Shown: positions 54,150-62,991, counted from the first letter of the stretch. The stretch: 64,000 nucleotides of DNA from Mesorhizobium sp. J8 (GCF_016591715.1 NZ_AP024109.1:1116001-1180000); one strand, 5' to 3'. Numbers and translations: made by a program. The notes: generated by a model from the letters alone, not told the origin.

Positions 54150-55505
54150 CTACGCCGCGGCGGCGGCCAATCCCGCATCCAACCCTTCCGCAATCTTAGC
54201 CACATCTGCCCCCGTGATGATCAGCGGCGGCGACAGGATGATGTTGTTGCCGGAGACACGCAACATGACGCCGGCCTCGTAGGCGCCGTCCGCGACGGTA
54301 GCCATCGTCCTCTTGTCGACCGGCTTCTTGCCGGCGCGGTCCGAGACCAGCTCGAGCGCGGCCATCAGGCCCTGGTAACGGACATCGCCGACCAGCTGGT
54401 GCTTGGCCTTCAGCGTCTCCAACGCCTTGCCGAGCTCGATGCCGCGCGCGGCCGCATTCTCGTTGACGGCCAGCCGCTTGGTTTCGGCGAGCGCCGCAAG
54501 CCCGGCCGCGCAGCCGACCGGATGGCCCGAATAGGTATAGCCATGGCCGATCGCGCCGAAGCTCGTCTTGTCGGCCTCGAAGACCTCGGCGACCTTGGCG
54601 CTGATCAATGTCGCGCCGAGCGGGAAATAGCCCGATGTGATCGCCTTGGCGATGGTCATGAAATCCGGCTTCGTGCCGGAGAGCCGCGAGCCTGACCAGG
54701 CGCCGGTGCGTCCGAAGCCGGTCACCACCTCGTCGGCGATCAGCAGGATGTCGTGGCGGTCGCAGATCGCCCGCACCATCGGCATGAAACTCTCATGCGG
54801 GACGATGACGCCGCCGGCGCCGAGCACCGGTTCCATGATGAAGGCCGCGATGGTGTCGGCGCCCTGGAAGGCGATCTCCTCCTCGATCGCCCTGGCGCAG
54901 AGTTTCGCCAGCCTCGCCGGATCGGTCTCGTCGAACGGGTTGCGATAGGTCATCGGCGCCGGCGTGTGGAAGACGCCGGGCAGCAGCGGCTCGTAGTTGC
55001 GGCGGAAATTGGCATTGCCGTTGACCGAGGCACCACCGAAATGCGTGCCGTGATAACCCTTCTTCAACGCCAGGAATTTCGTGCGGTCGGCCTGGCCGCG
55101 AATCTTCCAGTATTGCCGGGCGAGCCGCAGCGCCGTCTCTACCGAATCCGAGCCGCCGGAGGTGAAGAAAGCGCGCACCATGCCCTCCGGCGCGAACCAT
55201 TCCGTCAGCTCGTAGGCGAGCTCGATCGACGGTCCGGTCGAGGTGCCGCGAAAACCGGAATAATAGGGCAGCGCATCGAGCTGCGCCGTCATCGCTTTCT
55301 TGATCGGATCGCAGCTGTAGCCGAGATTGACGTTCCACAACCCGCCGACGGCATCTAGCACCGTGCGGCCCTCGGCATCGGTCACCGAGACGCCCTCGCC
55401 CTTCATGATGATCTTCGGCGGGCTCGCCCGCATTTCGGCCGGATGCGCCATCGGATGCCAGATCGGCTTGGCGTTGTTTTCGGTGAGGAAGTTGATGTCA
55501 CGCAT
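54150..55505 (-). CDS. Class III aminotransferase (omega-amino-acid:pyruvate type)
   Basis: A 451-residue PLP enzyme. It shows IWHPMAHPAEMR near the N terminus, VLDAVGGLWNVNLGY, FFTSGGSDSVETALRLARQY and YHGTHFGGASVNGN. PLP-binding is through Asp in LLIADEVVTGFGRTG and Schiff-base Lys in MTIAKAITSGYFPLG. These match beta-alanine/omega-amino-acid:pyruvate aminotransferases. It is the last gene of a run (Tm-1-like, HAD, this gene) leading away from the first iclR; the HAD gene lies 23 bases upstream. Likely transaminates a terminal amine such as a diamine, taurine-like compound or beta-alanine; substrate unproven. Confidence 0.9.
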   Translation of the reverse strand: MRDINFLTENNAKPIWHPMAHPAEMRASPPKIIMKGEGVSVTDAEGRTVLDAVGGLWNVNLGYSCDPIKKAMTAQLDALPYYSGFRGTSTGPSIELAYELTEWFAPEGMVRAFFTSGGSDSVETALRLARQYWKIRGQADRTKFLALKKGYHGTHFGGASVNGNANFRRNYEPLLPGVFHTPAPMTYRNPFDETDPARLAKLCARAIEEEIAFQGADTIAAFIMEPVLGAGGVIVPHESFMPMVRAICDRHDILLIADEVVTGFGRTGAWSGSRLSGTKPDFMTIAKAITSGYFPLGATLISAKVAEVFEADKTSFGAIGHGYTYSGHPVGCAAGLAALAETKRLAVNENAAARGIELGKALETLKAKHQLVGDVRYQGLMAALELVSDRAGKKPVDKRTMATVADGAYEAGVMLRVSGNNIILSPPLIITGADVAKIAEGLDAGLAAAAA

Positions 55506-55528
55506 CGGGAGAAACTCCGGTTTTGCAA

Positions 55529-56194
55529 TCAGGAGAGCGTCAGGCCGAAATGGCCGAGCGCCTCGGCATAGCTTTGCGCCGGTCGGGCGACGTCGAAATG
55601 AACGGTTTGCATGCCGGCGGCGGCCGCGCCATCGACATTGCGCTTCTGGTCGTCGACGAAGACGCAGGCCGAAAGCGGCAGCTCCAGCGCCTCGCCGACC
55701 ATCGCATAGGCGCGGACGTCGGGCTTGAGGATTTTCGTATAGGTCGCGTCGACGATCGTCTCGAACAGCGAAAGCAGCGGCAGGCGTTCGCGGAAGGACG
55801 AGCCGTAGAAAAGGTCGAGCTCGTTGGACAGGATGGCGAGCCGGACACCGCCTTCATGAGCGATGCGGATCGCTTGCTCGGCCTCCGGTCGCACCACCGC
55901 CTGCGGATCGGCGCCACGCGCCCGCTGCACGAAGGTCGACATGTCCTGCCAGTCTTCGCCGACCAACCGGCCGACTTCGCGCGTGCGCGTCTTCCAATAA
56001 TCGCGCTCGCTGATCTCGCCGGCCTGCATCGAGCGCCACAGCGCATCGGAGGCAGAGTCGAACGGCCCGCGCCAGCCGAGCGTGCCGGGCTTGAGGCCAA
56101 GCGCCTGCTCGGTCAGCGCATGCGTCTCAAACAGCGTCCGGGTGACGACGCCGCCGAAGTCGAGCACCAACGCCTGCGGTTTCACTTCGCTCAT
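55529..56194 (-). CDS. HAD-superfamily hydrolase (HAD-IA, variant 3)
   Basis: A 221-residue haloacid-dehalogenase-like protein. Motif I is LVLDFGGVVTR with the nucleophile Asp but Gly in place of the usual second Asp, as common in the HAD-IA-v3 group. Motif II is LAILSNELD; motif III/IV is KILKPDVRAYAMV and ACVFVDDQKRNVDGAAAAGM. A small phosphatase or dehalogenase role is possible, but the natural substrate is unknown. Its start overlaps the stop of the Tm-1-like gene by four bases. Confidence 0.88.
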   Translation of the reverse strand: MSEVKPQALVLDFGGVVTRTLFETHALTEQALGLKPGTLGWRGPFDSASDALWRSMQAGEISERDYWKTRTREVGRLVGEDWQDMSTFVQRARGADPQAVVRPEAEQAIRIAHEGGVRLAILSNELDLFYGSSFRERLPLLSLFETIVDATYTKILKPDVRAYAMVGEALELPLSACVFVDDQKRNVDGAAAAGMQTVHFDVARPAQSYAEALGHFGLTLS

Positions 56195-57450
56195 GCCGCC
56201 CGCCTGCCGGTCACGCCGGGCGGCACGATGCCTTCGGCCACCCAGCGGTCGAAGATCTCCAGCGCCTTTGCGCTGAAGGCGGCGTCGTTGATGTGGCCAG
56301 CCACCTCATGCAGCTCGGCATTCTTCGGCACGCTCGTTCGCATCTCTTCGACAAACGCCGCGAGCGCCTCCGGCTCGTAGAGCGGCTCGCCTGCCTGGTC
56401 CCATTGCTGGATGCCGCCGGCGGGGAGGATGAAGGCTGTCGGGCCGGTCGCCGCGGCGAGTTTGTCGCCGATGGCGCGCGCGATCTCCCGGCGTGTCGCG
56501 GCGTCGGAAGTCACCGAGGCAAGTAGCCGGTTATGCGCATGATAGGGCCGCTCGGTGAAGCGCGACGGCACCGCTTGCCAGGTCGGGAAATCCACCATGT
56601 CTATGGCGCCGGGCGCGACGATCTGCGGGATGCCTTGCCGCCCGGCATTCTCCAGTCGGTCGCTGCCTGAATTCACCACCGAGCCGGTGAGCTGGTTGGC
56701 GAGCTCCTGCAGGCTGAAGTCGAGCACCGCGACGAAGCCTTTCTGCGCGGCGATCGCCTCCAGCGCGCGGCCGCCCATGCCGGTCGTGTGGAAGACGATC
56801 ACCTCATAGCCGCGCTTTTCCAGCTCCGGCTTCAGCGTCACCATATATTGCAAGCAGCTTTTGCCCAACGAGCTCATGCCGACCTTCGGTTGCGGGGCGT
56901 CGGGTTTGACGACAGCCCGCGCGGCACCGACCACGGCGCCGCTGGCCTGCGACAGCACCGCCTTGCAGGCGCTGTTCAAGCCGTAGAGACCGCCGGCCCA
57001 CAGGATCATCATCAGGTCGGTGGCGATGCGCTCCGGCGGCACGAGATGCGAATAGGCGATCGTCGAGACAACGAATTTCGGCACGCCGAGCGGCAGCGCC
57101 AGCGCCACGTCGAGCGCAAGGTCGGTGCCCATCGAGCCGCCCAGCGCGATGAAGCCGTCGATCTTGCCTTTGTCGTGCAACGAACGCGCGAGCCGCGAGG
57201 CCCCGAGCGCCATCAAGGTCATCGCGGTGTTCTCGTCACCGCTGGCGATGATCGCCTCGATCGTCGTATCGGCGGCCTTGGCCACGGCATGCCGGTCGTG
57301 CTCCGGCCGGTAAGGCGGATCGCCAAGCACGCTGACGTCCATCATCACGGCGATACCGCCGACGGCCTCAATGCGCTCGCGCATGAACAACAGCTCGTCG
57401 GCCTTGGTGTCGCCGGTGCCGATAACCAGGATTCGGCGTTTCTCCTCCAC
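56191..57450 (-). CDS. Tm-1-like ATP-binding domain protein (UPF0261)
   Basis: A 419-residue protein of the UPF0261/Tm-1 family. Conserved pieces are ILVIGTGDTKADELLFMRERIEAVGG (split here), ALGGSMGTDLALDVALALPLG, FHTTGMGGRALEAIAAQKG and LDFSLQELANQL. Plant Tm-1 has an N-terminal Tm-1-like domain with ATP-binding ability; bacterial relatives have no established enzymatic role. Such genes usually sit beside a TIM-barrel phosphoenolpyruvate-hydrolase-like gene, but here a HAD hydrolase follows. First gene after iclR on the same strand (29-base gap), so probably read through from it. Confidence 0.9.
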   Translation of the reverse strand: MEEKRRILVIGTGDTKADELLFMRERIEAVGGIAVMMDVSVLGDPPYRPEHDRHAVAKAADTTIEAIIASGDENTAMTLMALGASRLARSLHDKGKIDGFIALGGSMGTDLALDVALALPLGVPKFVVSTIAYSHLVPPERIATDLMMILWAGGLYGLNSACKAVLSQASGAVVGAARAVVKPDAPQPKVGMSSLGKSCLQYMVTLKPELEKRGYEVIVFHTTGMGGRALEAIAAQKGFVAVLDFSLQELANQLTGSVVNSGSDRLENAGRQGIPQIVAPGAIDMVDFPTWQAVPSRFTERPYHAHNRLLASVTSDAATRREIARAIGDKLAAATGPTAFILPAGGIQQWDQAGEPLYEPEALAAFVEEMRTSVPKNAELHEVAGHINDAAFSAKALEIFDRWVAEGIVPPGVTGRRAA

Positions 57451-57479
57451 GTCAATCTCCCTGCAGTCGCTGTTGGTTG

Positions 57480-58244
57480 TCAGGCACGCTTCTGGCCAGG
57501 CAGACGGCCGAACAGCCGCTCGCCGATCTCGCGCGCCGCCGCGGCGACGCTCGCGCCGTGGCGCTCGATGTCGCCTTTCTGGATGCGGACCCTGGGCGCG
57601 GCGATGGCGATGGCGCCGATGGCGAAACCATCGGCGCCGAGGATTGGGGCGGCGACGCTGAGCACGCCTTCCTCATAGCCTTGCGAGCCGGTCGAATGGC
57701 CGCGGGCGCGGGCTGCGGCGATGTGCTCGACGAGCGTCTCCACCTTGCCGATCGTATGGGGGGTGAATGCCGGCAGCGGCCCGGCGAGAACGGCTTCGCG
57801 GATGCGCTCTTCGGTAAAAGCCAGGAAAGCGATGCCAGAGGCCGTCGCATGCATCGGCAGCACATCGCCGAGCTGCACGCTGACCCGGTTGGCCTTGGCC
57901 GATTCGATGACTTGAACGGTGATCAGACCGCGCTTCGAATATTCCGAGAGATGCACGGTTTCGCCGGTCTCTGCCGCCAGCGCCTCGACCACCGGTGCCG
58001 CCATGCGCAGGAACGGAAACTGCGCCTCGCGCATCAGCGCCAGCCGCGCGATGCCGGCGCCGAGCCGGTAAAGGCGCGTTGTCTCGTCCTGTTCCACCAG
58101 GCCGTGCGCATTCAGGGACACCAGCAGGCGGCGAGTCGTCGCCTTGTCGAAACCGGCACGCCTGGCGAGGTCGGCAAGCGCCACCTCGGGCGCGCCGCTG
58201 CCCAGCAAATCCAGCAGCGAAATGGCTTTGGCCACCGTGCTCAT
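57480..58244 (-). CDS. IclR-family transcriptional regulator
   Basis: A 254-residue protein with an N-terminal winged HTH (MSTVAKAISLLDLLGSG, ALADLARRAGFDKATTRRLLVSL) and a C-terminal IclR effector domain (ETGETVHLSEYSKRG, HATASGIAFLAF, YEEGVLSVAAPI). It is a clear paralogue of the IclR protein at 62141-62887, including a near-identical recognition helix (DKAT-RRLL). Divergent from the APC permease gene, with two sequence boxes in the gap that recur at the other iclR. Likely controls the permease/aldehyde-dehydrogenase operon and its own leftward operon. Confidence 0.92.
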   Translation of the reverse strand: MSTVAKAISLLDLLGSGAPEVALADLARRAGFDKATTRRLLVSLNAHGLVEQDETTRLYRLGAGIARLALMREAQFPFLRMAAPVVEALAAETGETVHLSEYSKRGLITVQVIESAKANRVSVQLGDVLPMHATASGIAFLAFTEERIREAVLAGPLPAFTPHTIGKVETLVEHIAAARARGHSTGSQGYEEGVLSVAAPILGADGFAIGAIAIAAPRVRIQKGDIERHGASVAAAAREIGERLFGRLPGQKRA

Positions 58245-58267
58245 CTCGTGTCCGATCCTCCATCAGA

Positions 58268-58286
58268 TACTTAACGTGCGAATTAA
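58268..58286. promoter_or_regulatory. 19-bp shared motif (iclR-1 copy)
   Basis: TACTTAACGTGCGAATTAA, 24-42 bases upstream of the first iclR ATG, matches 62905-62923 in 16 of 19 positions and the hpaF-promoter motif at 50336-50354. It is followed by CTTGACA, as at the second iclR gene. Confidence 0.6.
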
Positions 58287-58331
58287 CTTGACAGCAAGTC
58301 GATTCCTTTGCAAGTCTAATATCGAAATGTC

Positions 58332-58348
58332 GTTGCAAATAATGAAAC
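58332..58348. promoter_or_regulatory. IclR-type operator box (permease promoter)
   Basis: GTTGCAAATAATGAAAC, an imperfect palindrome of the GTTTCA-TGAAAC kind bound by IclR/KdgR proteins. It matches GGTTCAAATAGTGAACC at 62975-62991 in 13 of 17 positions and lies 74 bases upstream of the permease ATG. Confidence 0.6.
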
Positions 58349-58422
58349 GCACATCGGCCCTCTCAGAAGGCCCTCGGCATCTCAGGGACACTTGGTTTCC
58401 GCAGCGCGGAATGGAGGGAAAA

Positions 58423-59868
58423 ATGACCACACTTGAAGCCGGTGAACTGAACCGGCTGAGGAAGAACAGCCTTGGCGTCGGCGCCATCACCTTCATGGTG
58501 ATCTCGGCCGCCGCGCCACTGACGGCCGTCGCCGGCGGAACGCCGCTCGGCATGCTGATGGGCAACGGCGCCGGCTTTGCCGGCACCTATCTGATCGTGA
58601 CGCTGCTGCTGCTTCTGTTCGCGGTCGGCTATGTCGCCATGTCGCGCCACATCGGCAATGCAGGCGCCTTCTACGCCTATGCGGCGCGCGGCCTCGGCGG
58701 CCTTGCCGGCGGCGCCGTCGCGCTCATAGCGATCCTCTCCTACAACGCCATGCAAATCGGCGTCATGGGCCTGCTGGGGGCGGCCACCGCCGGCCTGTTC
58801 GCCGGCTGGGGCATCAATCTGCCGTGGTGGGTGTGGAGTTTCGTCGCCATCGCCATCGTCGCCGTGCTCGGCTACCGCCAGGTCGACCTTTCAGCCAAGA
58901 TCCTGACGGTGCTGGTGCTGGCCGAATACATCGTCGTGCTGATCCTCGATCTCACCATCCTCAAGACCGGCGGCGACAGCGGCCTGTCGTCCGCGCCCTT
59001 CAGCTGGAGCCAGATCACCAGCGGCGCGCCGGCCATCGCCATCCTGTTCTGCTTCGCCGCCTTCATCGGTTTCGAGGCGACTACGATCTATGCCGAGGAG
59101 GCGCGCGACCCGCAGGTCACCATTCCGCGCGCCACCTATTTCTCCGTCATCCTGATCGGCCTGTTCTACATGATCACCGCCTGGCTGATGGCGGTCGGCG
59201 CGGGCGTCGACAAGCTGGTGCCGTCGCTGCAGGCTTTGCAGGACCCGACCACCTTCCTGTTCGGTCTCTCCGACCGTTACGCCGGAACGCTGCTCACCCA
59301 CGCCATGAGCATCCTCTTCGTCTCCAGCCTGTTCGCCGGCGTGCTGGCCTTTCACAACGCGGTCGCCCGCTACATCTACGTCGCCGGCCGCGAAAAGCTT
59401 TTGCCGCAGTCGATCGGCGTGACGCATTCGGCGCATCAAAGCCCGCATGTCGCCTCGGTGCTTCAGACCGTGCTCGCGGCCACCGTGGTCGGGCTATTCG
59501 CCGTGCTCGGCCTCGATCCCGTGCTGGCACTGTTCTCGTGGCTCACCAACGTCGCCACGCTCGGCGTCATCGTCATGATGGCGATGGCCTCGCTTGCCGT
59601 GGTGATGTATTTCCGCGCCAATCCGTCCGCCCAGGAGAACGGGCTGAAGACCACGATCCTGCCGGCGCTGACCTTCATCGCCTTCGTCATCATCATCTAC
59701 CTGATCGTCATCAATTTCGGCAGCCTGTCGGGCGCGGGCGGCTTCCTCGGCGTGTTCCTGCCGGCGCTGGTGCTGATCGCGGCGGTGGTCGGCCTGCTGC
59801 TGGCAGGCGCCTTGAGGGGCCGGGATCCGGCTGCCTTCGAACGGCTCGGCCAGCCGCTGAACGACTAA
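58423..59868 (+). CDS. APC-superfamily amino-acid/amine permease
   Basis: A 481-residue inner-membrane transporter with about twelve hydrophobic helices. The APC hallmark near the N terminus is GVGAITFMVISAAAPLTAVAGGTPLG, and the helix-6 region reads FCFAAFIGFEATTIYAEEARDPQVTIPRA, typical of the amino-acid/polyamine antiporter or uptake families. ATG 58423 follows GGAGGGAAAA. It probably imports an amino acid or amine that the aldehyde dehydrogenase downstream (68-base gap with a hairpin) helps degrade. Controlled from the region shared with the divergent iclR. Confidence 0.91.
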   Translation: MTTLEAGELNRLRKNSLGVGAITFMVISAAAPLTAVAGGTPLGMLMGNGAGFAGTYLIVTLLLLLFAVGYVAMSRHIGNAGAFYAYAARGLGGLAGGAVALIAILSYNAMQIGVMGLLGAATAGLFAGWGINLPWWVWSFVAIAIVAVLGYRQVDLSAKILTVLVLAEYIVVLILDLTILKTGGDSGLSSAPFSWSQITSGAPAIAILFCFAAFIGFEATTIYAEEARDPQVTIPRATYFSVILIGLFYMITAWLMAVGAGVDKLVPSLQALQDPTTFLFGLSDRYAGTLLTHAMSILFVSSLFAGVLAFHNAVARYIYVAGREKLLPQSIGVTHSAHQSPHVASVLQTVLAATVVGLFAVLGLDPVLALFSWLTNVATLGVIVMMAMASLAVVMYFRANPSAQENGLKTTILPALTFIAFVIIIYLIVINFGSLSGAGGFLGVFLPALVLIAAVVGLLLAGALRGRDPAAFERLGQPLND

Positions 59869-59889
59869 TGGACAGGTGACTGACGGATA

Positions 59890-59909
59890 GGGCGGCGTTC
59901 GCGCCGCCC
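59890..59909 (+). terminator. Short GC-rich hairpin with TTCG loop between permease and ALDH genes
   Basis: GGGCGGCG (59890-59897) and CGCCGCCC (59902-59909) form a perfect 8-bp stem closed by TTCG, the very stable UUCG tetraloop in RNA. No T tract follows. It lies 27 bases before the ALDH start, so it more likely limits or protects mRNA segments than fully terminates. Confidence 0.6.
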
Positions 59910-59936
59910 CACCAGAGAATTTGGAGCAAACTGATC

Positions 59937-61427
59937 ATGATCGACCAGGATACCATCGACACGCTGCGCAAGGCGGAGGTCGGCGCGCGGCGTCTGTTCA
60001 TCGATGGAGCCCCGGTGGATGCGCAGAGCGGCGCCAGCCTTGAGGTGATCTCGCCGATCGACGGCCGTCCCTTTGCCAGCATCGCCGATGGCGGCGCCGC
60101 CGATGTCGATCGCGCGGTGGCCTCGGCGCGCAAGGCGTTCGCCAAAGGCTCCTGGTCGCGCGCAGCGCCGGCCTTGCGCAAGAAGGTCCTGACGAAATTC
60201 GCCGAGCTGGTCGAAAAGCACGCGCTCGAGCTTGCCGTGCTCGGCGTGCGCGACAACGGCACCGAGATCGGCATGGCCTACAAGGCCGAACCGCTGTCGG
60301 CCGCCGGCACCATCCGCTACTACGCCGAGGCGATAGACAAGGTCTATGGCGAGATCGCGCCGACGGCCGACAATGTGTTGGGCCTCATCCACAAGGAACC
60401 GCTCGGCGTCGTCGGCGTCATCGTGCCTTGGAACTTTCCGCTGATGATCGGCGCCTGGAAGATCGCGCCGGCGCTCGCTGCCGGCAATTCCATCGTCGTC
60501 AAGCCGCCGGAGATCGCCTCGCTGACCTTGCTGCGGCTGGCCGAACTCGCCGCCGATGCCGGGTTGCCCGAGGGCGTCTTCAACGTCGTCACCGGTCGCG
60601 GCTCGGTCGCCGGCGAGGCGCTCGGCCTGCATATGGATGTCGACGCCATCGCCTTTACCGGCTCCGGTCCGGTCGGTCGCCGCCTGCTCGAATATTCGGC
60701 GCGCTCGAACCTCAAGCGTGTCTTCCTCGAGCTTGGCGGCAAGTCGCCCAACATCGTCTTCGCCGATGCGCCTGATTTGAAGCAGGCGGCGGTCGTCTCG
60801 GCCAACGGCATCTTCCGCAATTCCGGGCAGGTCTGCGTCGCCGGCTCCCGGCTGCTGATCCAGGCTTCGGTCTACGACCGCTTCATGGACGAGCTTCTGA
60901 AAGCGACCACGAAGCTGAAGGTCGGCGATCCGCTCGATCTCGGCTCCGATGTCGGCGCGGTGTCGAGCGCCGAACAACTGACCAAGAATCTCGGTTTCGT
61001 CGCCAAGGCTTCGGAGGAGGGCGCGCGTCTTGTCACCGGCGGCGAACGCATTCTGACCGAGACCGGCGGCAACTACATGGCGCCGACGATCTTCGAGAAC
61101 GTGACCGAGACAATGCAGCTCGCCCGCGAGGAAGTGTTCGGACCGGTGCTCGGGGTCATGCGCTTCGACACCGAGGAAGAGGCGGTGCGGCTCGCCAATG
61201 CCACCGTCTATGGCCTTGCGTCGGCGGTGTGGACCTCGAACCTGTCGACCGCGCATCGCATGGTGCGCGCCATCAATGCCGGCGTCGTCCACGTCAACAC
61301 CTATGGCGGCGCCGACATCACGGTGCCGCTGGGCGGCTTCAAGCAATCCGGCTTCGGTCGTGACAAGTCGCTTCACGCCATCGAGAAGTACACCGACCTC
61401 AAGACGGCCTGGATCAGTCTCGGCTAG
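59937..61427 (+). CDS. Aldehyde dehydrogenase (PuuC/BetB-like)
   Basis: A 496-residue NAD(P)-dependent aldehyde dehydrogenase: GVIVPWNFPLMIGAWKIAPALAAGNS, AFTGSGPVGRRLLEY, catalytic Glu in FLELGGKSPN and nucleophile Cys in NSGQVCVAGSR; EEVFGPVLGVMRF follows. It resembles gamma-glutamyl-gamma-aminobutyraldehyde/betaine-aldehyde dehydrogenases. The ATG at 59937 has TTGGAGC upstream. Paired with the APC permease it may oxidise the aldehyde from transamination of an imported amine (the class III aminotransferases at 54150 or 63047 are candidates). Its TAG stop is the CTAG end of repeat copy B. Confidence 0.91.
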   Translation: MIDQDTIDTLRKAEVGARRLFIDGAPVDAQSGASLEVISPIDGRPFASIADGGAADVDRAVASARKAFAKGSWSRAAPALRKKVLTKFAELVEKHALELAVLGVRDNGTEIGMAYKAEPLSAAGTIRYYAEAIDKVYGEIAPTADNVLGLIHKEPLGVVGVIVPWNFPLMIGAWKIAPALAAGNSIVVKPPEIASLTLLRLAELAADAGLPEGVFNVVTGRGSVAGEALGLHMDVDAIAFTGSGPVGRRLLEYSARSNLKRVFLELGGKSPNIVFADAPDLKQAAVVSANGIFRNSGQVCVAGSRLLIQASVYDRFMDELLKATTKLKVGDPLDLGSDVGAVSSAEQLTKNLGFVAKASEEGARLVTGGERILTETGGNYMAPTIFENVTETMQLAREEVFGPVLGVMRFDTEEEAVRLANATVYGLASAVWTSNLSTAHRMVRAINAGVVHVNTYGGADITVPLGGFKQSGFGRDKSLHAIEKYTDLKTAWISLG

Positions 61428-61523
61428 AGCGGTTCGCCGTGGAAATGGCGACCACTCTATCTCTCTGTTTTTTTAAGTAATTTTCGGGAGGAAACCGCTC
61501 ACACTTTCCTGGAGTTGCTCTAG
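61424..61523. repeat. Dispersed intergenic repeat, copy B (inverted relative to copy A)
   Basis: A 100-base element with CTAGAGC at the left end and GCTCTAG at the right. Its reverse complement matches copy A (45527-45630) over about 70 bases. The equivalent of copy A's GCAATTCC/GGAATTGC stem is degraded here, and a T8 tract near 61468-61475 with AAGTAATTTT follows. It abuts the aldehyde dehydrogenase, whose stop codon is the TAG in the left CTAG. Confidence 0.7.
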
Positions 61524-61651
61524 CAAGCGGCCGGGGCGCGGTACGTTTCTCCGACCGCTCGATGCCCGTGCCGATAGCTGGTTGCGTCGAAGGCGTGGCC
61601 GATGCGAGTCTACCGCGTCGCCCTTATCGAAGCTCGCGTGAGGCCCATTTG

Positions 61652-62038
61652 ATGCTCCTGGCCGTCCATCATGTTGCAATCATCTGCAGTGACTATGAGG
61701 CGTCGAAGCAGTTCTACATCGACAAGCTCGGTTTCGCCGTTCTCGCCGAAAACTGGCGCCCGGAAAGGCAGTCCTGGAAATGCGATTTGCGTCATGGCCC
61801 CATCCGGATCGAGTTGTTCAGTTTCCCGAATCCGCCAGGCCGGCCCAGCAGGCCCGAGGCCTGCGGGTTAAGACATCTTGCGTTCGCAGTCGCCTCGGTC
61901 GAGGCAACTGCCGAGCTGCTCCGGCGGCGGGACGTTGAGGTGGAGCCCATCCGAACAGATCCCTACACAGGCAGATTGTTCACCTTCATCGCCGATCCCG
62001 ACGGACTTCCGATCGAACTTTACGAGGACGGTGTCTGA
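61652..62038 (+). CDS. VOC/glyoxalase-fold protein (YaeR/SMU1112c-like)
   Basis: A 128-residue single-domain vicinal-oxygen-chelate protein. VHHVAIICSDYEASKQFYIDKLGF (split by its first turn), RHLAFAVASVEATAELL and the closing FTFIADPDGLPIELYED give possible metal ligands (His, His, Glu). It is similar to lactoylglutathione-lyase-like YaeR proteins, whose substrates are not established. The ATG at 61652 fits the family start; upstream in-frame ATG 61562 adds 30 residues with no similarity. It stands alone, convergent with the second iclR. Confidence 0.82.
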   Translation: MLLAVHHVAIICSDYEASKQFYIDKLGFAVLAENWRPERQSWKCDLRHGPIRIELFSFPNPPGRPSRPEACGLRHLAFAVASVEATAELLRRRDVEVEPIRTDPYTGRLFTFIADPDGLPIELYEDGV

Positions 62039-62140
62039 CGGCGAGGAATTCGGCCCCAACGAGAACGTCTGGCGAGGGGGCGGCGTCACCGGAATCGCTG
62101 CGGCAGCGCCTGACCATTTCCGGCGCAATGGCAGAGAGGG

Positions 62141-62887
62141 TCATGCCTCGCCGATCAGCCGTGCCGAGATCAGCCGCGCGGCTGCGATCGCCGCCTTGCC
62201 CTGGCTGGCGGCAACCGCATCCGTGACGCGCGAGACAGGCGAGGCCACCGCCAGCGTGCCGATCGGCTGGCCGTCGGCGCCGAGGATGGCGGCCGCGATG
62301 CTGTGCACGCCTTCCTCATAGCCCTGGGCGCTGCGCGAATAGCCGCGCGAAGCGGCAAGCGCGATGACTTTCAACAGCTCGTCCGGCTGCGTCACCGTGA
62401 ACGAGGTGAAGGCCTGCAGCGGCTTTTCCAGATAGGCGCCGACCGCTTCCAGGCGCGAAGCGGCGAGGAACGCGATCCCCGACGCGGTGCCATGCAGCGG
62501 TAGCACCTGGCCGATATCGACATTGACGCGATTGGCCTTGGCCGAAAGCTCGACATGGACGGTGAGCAACGCGCCGGCGCTGAACTCGGACAGATGTACG
62601 GTCTCGCCGGTTTCTTGCGACAGCTCGCGGACGACCGGCGCAGCCAGCCGCACGAAGGGGAAGTGCGCGTCGCGGATGCGGGCGAGCCGGGACAGGCCGG
62701 CGCCCAGCCGATAGCGGCGGCTGCGCGGTTCCTGCTCGATCAGCCGGTGTGCGGCAAGCGCCATCAGAAGCCGCCTGACCGTGGCCTTGTCGAGACCAGC
62801 GCGCCGGGCGAGGTCGGAGAGCCCGATCTCCGGTTCGTGCAACGTGAACAACTCCAGCAGCGACACCGCCTTGCCCACCGTGCTCAT
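62141..62887 (-). CDS. IclR-family transcriptional regulator (paralogue of 57480 gene)
   Basis: A 248-residue protein with the N-terminal winged HTH (MSTVGKAVSLLELF, LSDLARRAGLDKATVRRLLMAL) and an IclR effector domain (ETGETVHLSEFSAGA, HGTASGIAFLAA, YEEGVHSIAAAILGADG). Sequence and promoter architecture both show it arose with the other IclR gene by duplication. ATG 62887 is favoured over an upstream ATG at 62968 because the family starts at MSTVGK. Divergent from the aminomutase-like gene, which it likely controls. Confidence 0.92.
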   Translation of the reverse strand: MSTVGKAVSLLELFTLHEPEIGLSDLARRAGLDKATVRRLLMALAAHRLIEQEPRSRRYRLGAGLSRLARIRDAHFPFVRLAAPVVRELSQETGETVHLSEFSAGALLTVHVELSAKANRVNVDIGQVLPLHGTASGIAFLAASRLEAVGAYLEKPLQAFTSFTVTQPDELLKVIALAASRGYSRSAQGYEEGVHSIAAAILGADGQPIGTLAVASPVSRVTDAVAASQGKAAIAAARLISARLIGEA

Positions 62888-62904
62888 CGCGCGTTCCCCC
62901 GAGA

Positions 62905-62923
62905 TACTTCGCATGTGAATTAA
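62905..62923. promoter_or_regulatory. 19-bp shared motif (iclR-2 copy)
   Basis: TACTTCGCATGTGAATTAA, 18-36 bases upstream of the second iclR ATG; see the copies at 58268 and 50336. Followed by CTTGACA at 62924-62930. Confidence 0.6.
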
Positions 62924-62974
62924 CTTGACAGGAGCCATTCCTGCCGTCAGTGTGTCTATAACATACAAAACACT

Positions 62975-62991
62975 GGTTCAAATAGTGAACC
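62975..62991. promoter_or_regulatory. IclR-type operator box (aminomutase-like gene promoter)
   Basis: GGTTCA at 62975-62980 and TGAACC at 62986-62991, perfect inverted arms with AATAG between. It is equivalent to 58332-58348 and 70 bases from the first box (64 at the other iclR). It lies 55 bases upstream of the proposed GTG start at 63047. Confidence 0.6.

Noticed and set aside
58288..58322. TTGACA with TAATAT downstream as a sigma-70 promoter for the permease
   Set aside because: The gap is 23 bases (26 in the matching region at 62925), too long for a normal -35/-10 pair; TTGACA is more likely part of the shared regulatory block.
59890..59909. UUCG hairpin as a full rho-independent terminator
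   Set aside because: There is no T tract after the stem and the downstream dehydrogenase seems to belong to the same operon.
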